DNA of 64,000 bases, taken from Chroococcus sp. FPU101 (GTDB lineage Bacteria; Cyanobacteriota; Cyanobacteriia; Cyanobacteriales; Microcystaceae). The notes beneath the pieces are model-generated. The model saw only the letters and a list, made by a program, of their open reading frames with translations. It ran no database searches and had not been told where the DNA came from. How positions within the stretch are numbered: position 1 is the first letter of the stretch; each line of letters opens with the position of its first letter. The DNA lies in assembly GCF_017312365.1 (NCBI RefSeq), contig NZ_BLJI01000001.1, forward strand, positions 186,001 through 250,000, given 5' to 3'. This document shows, piece after piece, positions 17,688 through 26,735 of the stretch. A program made the translations under genes and the position numbers.

Positions 17688-17737
17688 CTTGATAGTTACA
17701 GAGAAACTCACACTTAAAATTTTAATATTTTGATGTA

Positions 17738-17779
17738 CAAAAAAAATCGCAGATGAGTGATAGATTTCTCGCCTGCGAT
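17738..17779 (-). terminator. Terminator of the leftward ssuD unit
   Basis: ATCGCAG (17746-17752) pairs with CTGCGAT (17773-17779). An inner GAG/CTC also pairs, and an A-run at 17738-17746 becomes a T-tract on the minus strand. It ends leftward transcription from ssuD and the small broken frame. Confidence 0.6.
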
Positions 17780-17783
17780 CGGG

Positions 17784-17934
17784 TCAATAGGGAAAGCTCA
17801 AGACTGAGTAAAAACAACTTACACTAACTAATTCTGGTGTAATCGGTTGAAAAACTTCAATAGCGGTTAGTAAATCTGGTAAAACTACCTTAATTCTTTG
17901 CTCAAGTTCTTCATCTAAGCGACAACATCAACCA
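17784..17934 (-). pseudogene. Short frameshifted reading frame downstream of ssuD
   Basis: A start ATG (17934) with a good ribosome site (AGGAG) opens MVDVV and meets TAG after six codons. A one-base shift near 17917 opens a frame reading RLDEELEQRIKVVLPDLLTA then IEVFQPITPELVSVSCF, to a TGA at 17784. It lies between ssuD and the terminator, so it was probably the last gene of that unit. Family unknown. A sequencing error is possible. Confidence 0.45.
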
Positions 17935-18061
17935 TAATTAAATCTCCTAATGTTGTGAATAAATGAATTGTTCTTGATTAGAAACTGAGTTTTTTTGTAA
18001 AATACGATTCCAAAGAATTAGAGGCTGTAGGACTTGGAGCAAGGATTGAGAAGATAGCCAG

Positions 18062-19225
18062 TTAATCTACTGTCGTTGTGTTTTTCTTTGCTAAAGCTTG
18101 TTTGGGAAAATGCTCATTAGCAACGATTTCGCCAAAAGGACTAAACAATGTTAGAGGTTCTGAAGCGAGTTGATATTCTAAAGGCAACAGGGGAAAAAGT
18201 AATTCAGCGACTCGATAGGCTTCTTCGAGATGGGGATAGCCAGAAAGAATAAAAGTATCAACCCCTAAATCAACATATTCCAGCATTCTGACGGCTACGG
18301 TTTCAGGATTTCCTACTAACGCTGTTCCTGCACCACCCCGTACAAGTCCTACACCTGCCCATAAATTCGGGCTGATTTCTAACGCCTCTCGTGAACCATT
18401 GTGTAGTTGAGTCATTCGACGTTGGCCTTCTGAGTCCATGCCAGAAAAAGCTTTCTGTGCAATTGTGATCGCCTCATCATCGACATAGCGAATTAAATCA
18501 TTAGCGGCTTCCCAAGCCTGGGCTTCGGTTTCTCGGACAACCACGTGTAAACGAATGCCAAACTTTAAAGTGCGTCCTTGGCTTTCTGCTAAATGTCGGA
18601 CATGGGATATTTTTTCGGCGACTTGTGCGGGCGGTTCTCCCCAGGTTAGATAGACATCAACGTGTTTGGCTGCAATTTGTTGAGCAACGGGAGACGAGCC
18701 ACCGATCCATAAGGGCGGATAAGGTTTTTGGAGCGGAGGAAATAATAATTTACTACCTTGGACATCCAGATAATTCCCTTTAAAATCAACTTCCTCACCG
18801 CTAGTGATTCCTCTCCAAATGCTCAAGAATTCATCAGTTAGATTATAGCGATCGTCATGACTGAGATGTAAACCATCGCCTGCGAGTTCAATCGGATCGC
18901 CTCCTGTGACTACGTTAATTAGTAAACGTCCCCCGGACAGCCGATCAAAGGTAGCAGCCATTCTTGCGGCTATGCTTGGCGAAACTAACCCAGGGCGTAC
19001 CGCGACTAAAAAACGCATCCTTTGGGTATGAGCAGCTAAAAAAGAGGCTAAAATCCAAGCATCCTCACAAGAGCGACCTGTCGGTAATAATGCTCCCATA
19101 TAACCTAAATGATCGACTGCTTGGGCAATTTGTTTAAGATAAGGTAAATCTGTTGAGCGTCTTCCGATTGTAGTTCCGAGATAGCGACCATCGCTATAAG
19201 TGGGGATAAACCAAAGAACTTGCAT
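18062..19225 (-). CDS. ssuD: FMNH2-dependent alkanesulfonate monooxygenase SsuD
   Basis: Luciferase-fold monooxygenase of 387 residues (usual SsuD about 380). It matches SsuD through [20 protein letters not shown] at the start, [20 protein letters not shown] and [20 protein letters not shown]. The enzyme cleaves alkanesulfonates to an aldehyde and sulfite using reduced flavin and O2. The flavin reductase SsuE is not in the window. Short broken frames lie on both sides on the same strand, suggesting that a larger ssu operon has decayed around it. Expression under sulfur starvation is likely by analogy. Confidence 0.93.
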   Translation of the reverse strand: MQVLWFIPTYSDGRYLGTTIGRRSTDLPYLKQIAQAVDHLGYMGALLPTGRSCEDAWILASFLAAHTQRMRFLVAVRPGLVSPSIAARMAATFDRLSGGRLLINVVTGGDPIELAGDGLHLSHDDRYNLTDEFLSIWRGITSGEEVDFKGNYLDVQGSKLLFPPLQKPYPPLWIGGSSPVAQQIAAKHVDVYLTWGEPPAQVAEKISHVRHLAESQGRTLKFGIRLHVVVRETEAQAWEAANDLIRYVDDEAITIAQKAFSGMDSEGQRRMTQLHNGSREALEISPNLWAGVGLVRGGAGTALVGNPETVAVRMLEYVDLGVDTFILSGYPHLEEAYRVAELLFPLLPLEYQLASEPLTLFSPFGEIVANEHFPKQALAKKNTTTVD

Positions 19226-19235
19226 TTTTCTCTCC

Positions 19236-19384
19236 CTATTGTTTGGATGATTGAACGGCTTCTTTAACCTGAATGGGTTTAGGCAATAGTTTTAACTGCA
19301 ATAAATGTATCTGCTGATATTGAATAGGCTCGACGGGTGCGTCAGGTTTTTTTCTAAAACAGGAACGGGGATATTGAGTTGGGT
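19236..19384 (-). pseudogene. C-terminal tail of a lost gene upstream of ssuD
   Basis: A leftward open frame without a start codon reads RKKPDAPVEPIQYQQIHLLQ then [19 protein letters not shown] and stops at 19236. It ends 11 bases before the ssuD start, as an operon partner would. The upstream part is gone; an in-frame stop sits near 19395. It looks like the tail of a removed gene, with family unknown. Confidence 0.4.
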
Positions 19385-19617
19385 TAATTATTATTGGCTA
19401 TTTTCAATAGTACAGTAAGCTTATCGAAATACAGTGTTATTACAAACACAAAATTAAAAAGTTGTTCAAAGTTCTATCCTGCAAGCCTTAAACCTTTAGT
19501 TATCTAACGCTGATGATGTACTCTCTTGCTTTTTCAAGATATTTATGAGAATATTCACTTATTAAAAACTATTTGTTTATCAACTTAGTGTATTTTAAAG
19601 CCAATTCAAGTAAATCC
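19385..19617. other. Non-coding region upstream of sbpA
   Basis: AT-rich, with no gene seen. It probably contains the sbpA promoter; I cannot place -35/-10 elements with confidence. Confidence 0.4.
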
Positions 19618-20733
19618 ATGAACAATAACTTGTTTAGTTCAACCAAAGGTCAATCCCTATCTAGTCTCTTACAACCGTTAAAATCTCCTGTTTCTTTAGC
19701 ATCAGTCGCCCTCTTAACAGGTGTAGGCGTTGGTATTTTACCTGTACTGGCTTCTAGCAAGTTGTCATCGACCCCATCTGAGCAGCTTGTCGCCCAAAAA
19801 CCAAAAGCTGAAATTACCTTAGTTTCTTTCGCTGTCACCCAGGCAGCTTATTCAAAGATCATCCCTCTTTTTACGGCTAAATGGAAAAAAGAAAAAAATC
19901 AAGACATTGAGATCCGTCAAAGCTATGGGGGTTCAGGTTCTCAAACTCGTGCTGTCATTGATGGACTAGAAGCCGATGTAGTAGCCCTCGCTTTAGCTGG
20001 AGATACTGAAAAGATTCAAAAAGCAGGATTAATTAAGCCAGGTTGGGAAAAAGAAGCCCCTAATGGCGCTATTGTCACTCGTTCAGTAGCTGCTTTAGTC
20101 ACACGCCAAGGGAATCCGAAAAAGATCAATAACTGGCCAGATCTGGTTAAACCTGGGGTTAAAGTGATTACTGCCAATCCTAAAACCTCTGGTGGAGCGC
20201 AGTGGAATTTTCTAGCGTTGTGGGGTGCCGTGACACAGACAGGTGGAAATGATCAAAAAGCCCGTCAATTCGTGACTCAAGTTTATAACAATGCTCCAGT
20301 ATTGCCAAAAGATGCCCGTGAAGCGAGTGATGTTTTCTTTAAACAAGGTCAAGGGGATGTGTTGATCAATTACGAAAATGAAGTCATCTTAGCTAAACAA
20401 AAAGGTGAAGGAAATTTTTCTTATACCATTCCTGCTGTTAATATTTCGATTGATAATCCAGTAGCGGTAGTTGATAAAAATGTTGATAAACATAAAACTC
20501 GTGAAGTTTCAGAAGCATTTGTTAAATTTCTCTTTACTCCCGAAGCACAGCGAGAATTTGCTAAAGTCGGTTTTCGTCCCGTAAATACAACGGTTTCTAA
20601 AGAAGTTTCAACTAAATTTCCTAAAGTGAATAAACTCTCAACCGTTCAAAATTTTGGTGGATGGCCCAACATTCAGAAGAAATTTTTTGCTGATGGTGCA
20701 ATTTTTGACCAAATTCAAGGAACTAATCGTTAG
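19618..20733 (+). CDS. sbpA: Sulfate-binding protein SbpA (first copy)
   Basis: Periplasmic sulfate/thiosulfate-binding protein, 371 residues from the ATG at 19618. An upstream start at 19573 only adds a non-conserved stretch. A signal peptide lies in about residues 20-50 (SPVSLASVALLTGVGVGILP). Ligand-site motifs of the family are clear: QSYGGSGSQTRAVIDGLEAD, TANPKTSGGAQWNFLALWGA and AREASDVFFKQGQGDVLINY. It would feed a CysTWA transporter, which is not in the window. A rhodanese gene follows 95 bases later. A paralog lies at 24605-25720. Confidence 0.92.
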   Translation: MNNNLFSSTKGQSLSSLLQPLKSPVSLASVALLTGVGVGILPVLASSKLSSTPSEQLVAQKPKAEITLVSFAVTQAAYSKIIPLFTAKWKKEKNQDIEIRQSYGGSGSQTRAVIDGLEADVVALALAGDTEKIQKAGLIKPGWEKEAPNGAIVTRSVAALVTRQGNPKKINNWPDLVKPGVKVITANPKTSGGAQWNFLALWGAVTQTGGNDQKARQFVTQVYNNAPVLPKDAREASDVFFKQGQGDVLINYENEVILAKQKGEGNFSYTIPAVNISIDNPVAVVDKNVDKHKTREVSEAFVKFLFTPEAQREFAKVGFRPVNTTVSKEVSTKFPKVNKLSTVQNFGGWPNIQKKFFADGAIFDQIQGTNR

Positions 20734-20828
20734 AAACAGAGTAAGGCTTTTCAGTTAAAGATTAAATGACTGATTAAAGTCTTACAAAACTCTTATTAAA
20801 TTATAGTCACGTATTTAAAGAAATTAAG

Positions 20829-21791
20829 ATGAAAATAAACTTGTTTAGATTGTTTTCAAAGCTCAAACCTTGGTCAATTTCAGTTTTTACACTCTCTGCG
20901 ATCGTTTTTGGGCTAATTACCTCTTTACTGCATATTCAACCAACTGTCGCTCAAACATCTTCTGAGATTCAATTTGTTCCGCCTTCTTGGGTGGCAGAAC
21001 ACGCTAAAGACCCAAATCTACGCATTCTCGATACACGGTCTAACCCTCTAGATTACATCCCAGGACATATCCCTAATGCCGTTCACATTGCCGATTATAC
21101 CTTTCGTGGCCCTAATGGAACTTTACCCGTACAATATTGGCAAAACGAGCAACTACAATCGTTGTTTACAAAAGCGGGAGTAACCGATCAAAGTGAAGTT
21201 TTAGTCTATGCGGATGGACGGGAGGTTCTCGGTGCAACGATGGTAGCTTATCTATTAGAACGCACAGGACATTCTAATGTAGCGGTCTTAGATGGTGGTT
21301 TTACGGCCTATCAAGCTGCACAACTCCCTGTCGCTAAAGAGTTTCCTAAATATCAGTCGGGTCAATTTACAATTAAAGATGATCCTTCGATTCGTGTTAC
21401 TCTCGATCAAGTCAAAGCATCCATCGGCAAACCTAACGTTGTTTTTGTCGATCCTCGCCCACCAGAATTATTTTCAGGTGAAAAGCAACTTTGGGTCAGA
21501 AACGGCCATATTCCAGGTGCTAGAAATATTCCCTGGCCATCTTTTACAGTCGGTGAAACTAACTTTCATCAACTAAAATCACTCGATGAAATCAAGCAAA
21601 TTTTAGCAAGCAAGGGCATAACACCCGATAAAGATGTTATCGTAACTTGCAGCACAGGACGAGAAGCAACCTTACAGTATCAGGTACTAAAACATTTATT
21701 AGGCTATCCCAAAGTTAGAGTCTATGAGGGATCTTGGACAGAATATTCGTCTTATCCTGATTTGCCTGTAGAAACGGGACGAGATGCCTAA
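20829..21791 (+). CDS. Exported double-rhodanese sulfurtransferase
   Basis: Thiosulfate sulfurtransferase-like protein of 320 residues. An N-terminal hydrophobic segment (SVFTLSAIVFGLITSLL, then VAQT) acts as signal peptide or anchor, so the enzyme acts outside the cytoplasm. Two rhodanese domains follow (about 55-165 and 180-310). The second has the active cysteine C274 in VTCSTGREATLQY; the first has YADGREVLGA, without cysteine, and is probably structural. This matches the usual pattern of tandem rhodaneses. It would move sulfane sulfur from thiosulfate to a thiol. The small peptide gene and YeeE transporter follow closely, suggesting joint thiosulfate handling. Confidence 0.88.
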   Translation: MKINLFRLFSKLKPWSISVFTLSAIVFGLITSLLHIQPTVAQTSSEIQFVPPSWVAEHAKDPNLRILDTRSNPLDYIPGHIPNAVHIADYTFRGPNGTLPVQYWQNEQLQSLFTKAGVTDQSEVLVYADGREVLGATMVAYLLERTGHSNVAVLDGGFTAYQAAQLPVAKEFPKYQSGQFTIKDDPSIRVTLDQVKASIGKPNVVFVDPRPPELFSGEKQLWVRNGHIPGARNIPWPSFTVGETNFHQLKSLDEIKQILASKGITPDKDVIVTCSTGREATLQYQVLKHLLGYPKVRVYEGSWTEYSSYPDLPVETGRDA

Positions 21792-21828
21792 AATAGAATT
21801 TGTTGGGTTTTAAAAAGGATGACGAAGA

Positions 21829-22002
21829 ATGAAAGTTTTATCTTTAGTGACAGCAATGACGATCGCTTTAGGGATGATTAACTTAATATCTGATAGCAGT
21901 TCCGCTATGAGTTGTACACCGACAAGACGGGATAGTGATGATAAAGGTAAACCTCATCCTCATCCTTCTCCTTCGCCATCTCCATCTTTTTCCCCTACCT
22001 AA
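21829..22002 (+). CDS. Tiny exported Pro/Ser-rich protein between rhodanese and YeeE
   Basis: A 57-residue reading frame with GATGACGAAG before its ATG. It begins with a plausible signal peptide (MKVLSLVTAMTIALGMINLI, cut near SSSAMS). The short mature part has one cysteine (SCTPTRRDSDDKG) and ends in alternating Pro/Ser/His (PHPHPSPSPSPSFSP). It lies 37 bases after the rhodanese and 8 bases before the YeeE gene, so it is almost surely cotranscribed. I know no family. The His/Pro tail could bind metal or act as a spacer; that is speculation. Confidence 0.6.
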   Translation: MKVLSLVTAMTIALGMINLISDSSSAMSCTPTRRDSDDKGKPHPHPSPSPSPSFSPT

Positions 22003-22010
22003 AATAAGAT

Positions 22011-23201
22011 ATGAGTATCTTGACCATTCCTCAAACACATCATCTACAACCTCGTTCTCAAAGATGGCTGACGTTATTAATTCTCGCTATCTTAATGGTT
22101 GGAACGATCGCACTGAGTATTTACGGTTGGCGACAAAGTGTTTTATTCCTCATTGGTGTTTTATTTGGCATTAGCCTTTATCACGCTAGTTTTGGCTTTG
22201 CTTCGGCTTACCGTAAATTGTTTGTCTATGGTGAAGTTAAAGGGATCTTTGCTCAAATCTTAATGCTAACGGTTGCGACGATTCTCTTTGCTCCTATTTT
22301 AATTAGAGGTTCAGTATTAGGACATGAGGTAACAGGTGCCGTTTTCCCTGTCGCTGTACAAGGTGCGATCGGTGCTTTTCTGTTTGGCATTGGGATGCAG
22401 TTAGGAAGTGGTTGTGCTTGTGGTACTCTTTATACGATCGGTGGTGGTAGTAGTATGATGATGCTAACCCTGCTGACTTTTTGTCTTGGTTCTTTTTGGG
22501 GAACTCTGACAAAACAAGTATGGTCGGGACTTCCGCAAACTGAGCCTGTTTCGTTGATCCAGCTTTGGGGATGGTCGGGTGTTGCGATTCAATTACTTGC
22601 TTTTTTGATGATTACTTTTGCCTTATGGCTATGGCAAAAAAACCGAGATCAAGAAGTTATTCCTCAAGCGAGTTCATCAAATTTTCTTAATTCCTTGTTG
22701 TATGGCCCCTGGTCATTGATTTGGGGTTCAATTGCTCTAGCGGTTCTCAACTGGCTAACTTTAATTATTGCAGGTCGTCCCTGGGGCGTTACATGGGGTT
22801 TTACCTTATGGGCGGCTAAAATTGCTCAATTTTTGAGGTGGAATCCTGCTAATAGCGAGTTTTGGAGTCAAGGAGGAGCCGCAGAAGCTTTAAATCAAAG
22901 TGTCTTTGCTGATCCGATTTCTGCGATCAATCTTGGTGTAATTATTGGGGCGGCATTAGCGGCTGCATTGGCAGGACGACTAACCCTGAAAAAGCCTGCG
23001 TCTGGTTTTGCGGTGATAGGTGCTTTGCTGGGTGGGCTACTGATGGGATATGGGGCGCGTTTATCTTTTGGCTGCAATATCGGAGCCTATTTCAGTGGGA
23101 TTGCTTCAACTAGCTTACATGGCTGGCTGTGGATTGCTTTTGCTCTTTTAGGAACAATTTTAGGGGTGAGAATGCGATCCCTTTTCCGTCTTTCTAATTA
23201 A
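22011..23201 (+). CDS. YeeE/YedE family thiosulfate (sulfur) transporter
   Basis: Membrane protein of 396 residues with about nine to ten helices. The conserved cysteine motifs of YeeE/TsuA proteins are present: GSGCACGTLYTIGGGS (C135, C137) and, near residue 350, RLSFGCNIGAYFSGI. In characterised members such cysteines relay thiosulfate across the membrane. The gene starts 8 bases after the small exported peptide gene and follows the rhodanese, so the operon probably takes up and uses thiosulfate. No TusA (YeeD) gene is adjacent, although TusA is the common partner. Confidence 0.88.
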   Translation: MSILTIPQTHHLQPRSQRWLTLLILAILMVGTIALSIYGWRQSVLFLIGVLFGISLYHASFGFASAYRKLFVYGEVKGIFAQILMLTVATILFAPILIRGSVLGHEVTGAVFPVAVQGAIGAFLFGIGMQLGSGCACGTLYTIGGGSSMMMLTLLTFCLGSFWGTLTKQVWSGLPQTEPVSLIQLWGWSGVAIQLLAFLMITFALWLWQKNRDQEVIPQASSSNFLNSLLYGPWSLIWGSIALAVLNWLTLIIAGRPWGVTWGFTLWAAKIAQFLRWNPANSEFWSQGGAAEALNQSVFADPISAINLGVIIGAALAAALAGRLTLKKPASGFAVIGALLGGLLMGYGARLSFGCNIGAYFSGIASTSLHGWLWIAFALLGTILGVRMRSLFRLSN

Positions 23202-23218
23202 ATTAGATCTATTATCGC

Positions 23219-23425
23219 TTAATAACGTTTTTTCCAATGGATATAGCCTTCAATCGTTGGAAAATACTGAATTTCGCCGTCAAGTCCTTGTGGTCTATCA
23301 GATAGATAGCCATTCAAATAAGCACAGTCCTGTCTTCTTGGAAGCAAACCGCGATCGCGATCATCGCATCCTATCTGATACAGGTTTTCTTCGAGATGAT
23401 GCCAGTTAAATAGTCGTTTAAACAT
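23219..23425 (-). CDS. Small conserved-looking protein, unknown
   Basis: A 68-residue cytoplasmic protein with no family I can name. It contains NWHHLEENLYQIGCDDRDRG, then a basic and aromatic C-terminus (EIQYFPTIEGYIHWKKRY). Two cysteines and several Trp/Tyr residues suggest a compact folded domain. It is oriented against yeeE with a 17-base gap. Residue composition looks like a real gene and not a chance frame, but I cannot confirm conservation. Confidence 0.5.
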   Translation of the reverse strand: MFKRLFNWHHLEENLYQIGCDDRDRGLLPRRQDCAYLNGYLSDRPQGLDGEIQYFPTIEGYIHWKKRY

Positions 23426-23547
23426 AGGACAAATAGTATAAAGTACCTGTAATTTCTTACTTCTACTGTACTTCAGTCCTATTTATAAAAACAAATATTC
23501 TTTTTTCTAAAATCAATAAATTAAATTTATGGTTAATCCGAATACTG

Positions 23548-24270
23548 TTAATCTTGATTAGATTGTGTGGCTTGTTCGGTATTGCGAGAAAAAATGAGAT
23601 AACTCATCAGACAAACGATGAGAATGATTAATCTAAAAATTGGGACTTCAAGCGTTTGATTTTCAGACAAAATCGAAATCCCTAAAGCAATTAGCACAAA
23701 AGGAATTAAATAAAAACCGTAACGGGCTAAGGTTTCGGCAACGATGGGAATATAGGATAAACGATACGCGACATAACACCAAACGCTCACTAAAGTTAAG
23801 AAAACACTTAGAATCACTGCTAAACTCTCCAAAGTACAACTAGCAAACAGAGAAACATAGATCCCGATATTGTCACCCCCATTGGCAAATGTCACAGCCG
23901 CTACACCACAAGTTTGAGGTGAAATATAATTTGTCAGTGATGAAAATGCAGAATCTTCTTCAATATTGATTGAATTTTCATCATCAGAATCTTCTTCATC
24001 TGAGGTTAGCCACTGACGCATTCCTAAAATAATTGGTGCTAGTCCCAGCATTCCGAGCCAAACTTGAGGTAATAACATTCCACCAAAAAAACCAGGTAAA
24101 CTTACTAAAAGTAGTGCAATAAAGCCTAAATACTGACCTAACACAATATGACGACGACGAAACACACCATCAACTTGAGAGAAGAACAGTAACAGGATAA
24201 AAATGTCATCTATATTAGTAGCAATAAAAGCGGCAATGCCTGTCATAATAACTGTAAATAGATTGTGCAT
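23548..24270 (-). CDS. CadD family cation transporter (second copy)
   Basis: A protein of 240 residues homologous to the one at 15314-15982. It shows FIATNIDDIFILLLFFSQVD in the first repeat and TFANGGDNIGIYVSLFASC in the second, the family's acidic/Asn motifs. The central loop is strongly acidic (SDEEDSDDENSINIEEDS), unlike the basic loop of the first copy, so regulation or metal handling may differ. About six membrane helices are predicted. It stands between the YeeE gene and the sbpA2-pst operon. The true substrate is not known. Confidence 0.83.
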   Translation of the reverse strand: MHNLFTVIMTGIAAFIATNIDDIFILLLFFSQVDGVFRRRHIVLGQYLGFIALLLVSLPGFFGGMLLPQVWLGMLGLAPIILGMRQWLTSDEEDSDDENSINIEEDSAFSSLTNYISPQTCGVAAVTFANGGDNIGIYVSLFASCTLESLAVILSVFLTLVSVWCYVAYRLSYIPIVAETLARYGFYLIPFVLIALGISILSENQTLEVPIFRLIILIVCLMSYLIFSRNTEQATQSNQD

Positions 24271-24604
24271 GACTGTATAAATGGTTAAATTTCCGTGAAA
24301 AAATCAATTAGTCAGCGTTTGTTAGAGTTGGCTATCTAAAGAAAAATTATTATTTGTTATTTTTCTTGGTTTTCGAGTATATTAATCAGTGAAAGTTAAA
24401 TTATTGAAATTTTTGTTTTTTTCTTGACGACTTTATATTAAGCAATATTTGTCAATAAAATCAAATAGTCTTAATTGATGCAACGATAAATAAAATGAAT
24501 GAAAAATATCAAGATAAAAAAAGATTTCTCCTTCATAATCTTCTATAATTTCGATATTTGTACGGTATGTCGATTGATAAACCGTAATATTGGATTTAAC
24601 TTTC
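24271..24604. other. Upstream region of the sbpA2-pst operon
   Basis: An AT-rich region between divergent genes. It must contain the operon promoter. I looked for Pho-box-like direct repeats (CTTAACCT type) and found none convincing. Confidence 0.4.
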
Positions 24605-25720
24605 ATGAGCAAGTCAAGCAACTCAGCAATTGAGCAGATATTAGTGAATCTTGTAAAAGCACAAAGTAGACTTAAACGCTTTTGGGGTAAGCATTTGAGG
24701 GTGAGTGTGGTTAGTTTATTTCTAGCCAGTGTTGTTTTAAGTGTCACGATCGCCTCTTGTGCAGGAAGTAATCTAGCCAACACGCCAGAAGTTAAACTGA
24801 GACTGGTTTCATACTCCGTCACAAAAGCGGCACACGATCAGATTATTCCTAAATTTGTCGAAAAGTGGCAGCAAGAACACCAACAAAAGGTCATTTTTGA
24901 GCAAAGTTATGGGGGATCAGGATCACAAGCGGCGGATGTGATTTCGGGTAAGCAAGAGGCGGATATTGTGCATCTAGCCTTACCGTTAGATGTCAAGAAA
25001 ATTGAACAAGCGGGCTTGATTAATAAAGGTTGGAAAAACAAATCACCTCGTAATGGAGTGGTGACGCGTTCGGTAGCCGCGATCGTCACTCGTGAAGGCA
25101 ACCCCAAAAAGATCAATACTTGGTCAGATCTCGCTAAAGACAATATCCAAATCATTGCCGCCAATCCGAAAACGTCTGGGATTGCGATTTGGGAATTTCT
25201 AGGGTTTTGGGGATCGATTACTCAAACAGGCGGCGATGACGCAACCGCTTTAGATTTTGTAACCAAAGTTTATCGGAATATCCCAACACTGACTAAAGAT
25301 GCCCGTGAAGCGAGTGATGTATTTTTTCAACAACAGAAAGGAGATGCTTTGGTTAACTACGAAAATGAGGTCATTTTTGCCCAACAAAAAAACTTTCAGT
25401 TCCCTTATACAATCCCATCGATTAATATTTCCATCGATAATCCTGTCGCCTTAGTAGACACAAACGTAGACAAACACGGCACCAGAGAAGTCGCGCAAGC
25501 ATTTGTCGATTTTCTTTACTCAGATGATGCTCAAAGAGAGTTTGCTAAGTTAGGTTTTCGTCCCGTTAGTCCTTTTCTTGCTGAAGACGTGGCAATACAG
25601 CACACTCCCATTACAACCTTATTTACCTCTCAAGATTTAGGAGGATGGGATCTGATTCAGAAAGAATTTTTGGATAGTGGTGCTATTTTTGACCAAATTT
25701 GGGCGAAAAGCAAAGTATAA
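24605..25720 (+). CDS. Sulfate-binding-type lipoprotein heading the pst operon (second SbpA)
   Basis: A sulfate-binding-protein paralog of 371 residues. The N-terminus carries a lipobox-like SVTIASCAGS, so it is probably a lipoprotein, unlike the copy at 19618. Family motifs are kept but altered: FEQSYGGSGSQAADVISGKQ, AANPKTSGIAIWEFLGFWGS and AREASDVFFQQQKGDALVNY. It is followed 22 bases later by pstS and then pstC, pstA and pstB. The ATG at 24605 is preferred over the TTG at 24590. The placement raises the question of whether it delivers ligand to the Pst channel or is simply co-regulated. Confidence 0.85.
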   Translation: MSKSSNSAIEQILVNLVKAQSRLKRFWGKHLRVSVVSLFLASVVLSVTIASCAGSNLANTPEVKLRLVSYSVTKAAHDQIIPKFVEKWQQEHQQKVIFEQSYGGSGSQAADVISGKQEADIVHLALPLDVKKIEQAGLINKGWKNKSPRNGVVTRSVAAIVTREGNPKKINTWSDLAKDNIQIIAANPKTSGIAIWEFLGFWGSITQTGGDDATALDFVTKVYRNIPTLTKDAREASDVFFQQQKGDALVNYENEVIFAQQKNFQFPYTIPSINISIDNPVALVDTNVDKHGTREVAQAFVDFLYSDDAQREFAKLGFRPVSPFLAEDVAIQHTPITTLFTSQDLGGWDLIQKEFLDSGAIFDQIWAKSKV

Positions 25721-25742
25721 ATTCATTCACATTGAAAGCACT

Positions 25743-26723
25743 ATGAAAAGTCGTTTCATTCTTACTTCAATCTTATTCATCACCTCTAGTCTAAGTGCTT
25801 GTAGTCGAGGTCAAGATCCTAAACAAGTTAGTATTGATGGTGCTGCGGTAGGGTTTCCAATTTCTCTAGCGGTTGCTGAAGAATATAAAAAACAGAATTC
25901 TGAAGCTGTCGTTAGTGTGGCTTCAAGTGGTACAGGTGGCGGTTTCAGTAAATTTTGTGCGGGAGACATCGATATTGTTGCGGCTTCTCGTACGATTAAA
26001 GATGAAGAAATCGAAAAATGCCAAAAAAAGGGGATTGAGTTTGTTGAACTTGCCATTGCTCTAGATGGAATTGCTGTAATTGTCAACAAGAAAAATGATT
26101 TTGTTCAATGTTTGACCATCGAAGAACTTGCTAAAATATGGCAAGCGAAATCTGAGGGTAAAATCCTAACTTGGCAGCAAATTAATCCTAAATTTCCTAA
26201 TGAACCATTTAAGCTTTATGCGCCAGCTTCGGATACAGGAACTTTTGATTATTTTACTCAAGCTGTTACAGGTAAAGCAAAAAATGGACGAACTGACTAT
26301 ACACCCAGTCACAATCAAAATACTCTAGTCAAAGGAGTTCAAGGTGATGAATTCGCTATGGGTTATGTGGGGATCTCCTACTACATTCAAAATCAAGATA
26401 AGCTAAACATAGTAGCTGTTCAAAGTCCTACGGGTGAATGTATAAAGCCTGTTCCACTCGATAATATTGTCAAAAATACTTATAATCCTTTGGCTCGTCC
26501 TCTATTTATTTACGTCAGTAAAAAATCCTTGGATGCTAAACCTGCTGTTACAGAATTTGTCAATTTCTATCTAGCAAATTCTTGGAAATGGGTGGATAGC
26601 GTGGGTTATGTCGCCTTACCTGATGAAGCTTATATCAAAGTGAAAGAGAAATTTAAGACGGGTGAAACAGGAACGAAATTTAAAAAAGCGAAACCAGGCG
26701 AACCGATTACTAATTTTATTTAA
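25743..26723 (+). CDS. pstS: Phosphate ABC transporter substrate-binding protein PstS
   Basis: Phosphate-binding lipoprotein of 326 residues. It has the lipobox SSLSACSRG and ligand-loop motifs DGAAVGFPISLAV, SSGTGGGFSKFCAGDIDI and APASDTGTFDYFTQAV. I take the ATG at 25743, since the earlier in-frame start lies inside sbpA2. It captures phosphate in the periplasm and passes it to PstC/PstA. It sits between the sulfate-binding paralog and pstC (12-base gap) in one operon. Overall the sequence resembles the SphX/PstS group of cyanobacteria. Confidence 0.93.
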   Translation: MKSRFILTSILFITSSLSACSRGQDPKQVSIDGAAVGFPISLAVAEEYKKQNSEAVVSVASSGTGGGFSKFCAGDIDIVAASRTIKDEEIEKCQKKGIEFVELAIALDGIAVIVNKKNDFVQCLTIEELAKIWQAKSEGKILTWQQINPKFPNEPFKLYAPASDTGTFDYFTQAVTGKAKNGRTDYTPSHNQNTLVKGVQGDEFAMGYVGISYYIQNQDKLNIVAVQSPTGECIKPVPLDNIVKNTYNPLARPLFIYVSKKSLDAKPAVTEFVNFYLANSWKWVDSVGYVALPDEAYIKVKEKFKTGETGTKFKKAKPGEPITNFI

Positions 26724-26735
26724 GTTTGGATATTA

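Noticed and set aside
24271-24604. Pho box upstream of the sbpA2-pst operon
   Set aside because: Only single TTAAC-like words occur, without the required 11-base spacing of direct repeats.
24433-24822. Leftward 129-codon frame across the sbpA2 start
   Set aside because: Half of it is antisense to the clear lipoprotein gene. The remaining intergenic part (to 24621) is aromatic-rich but has no family and no good ribosome site.
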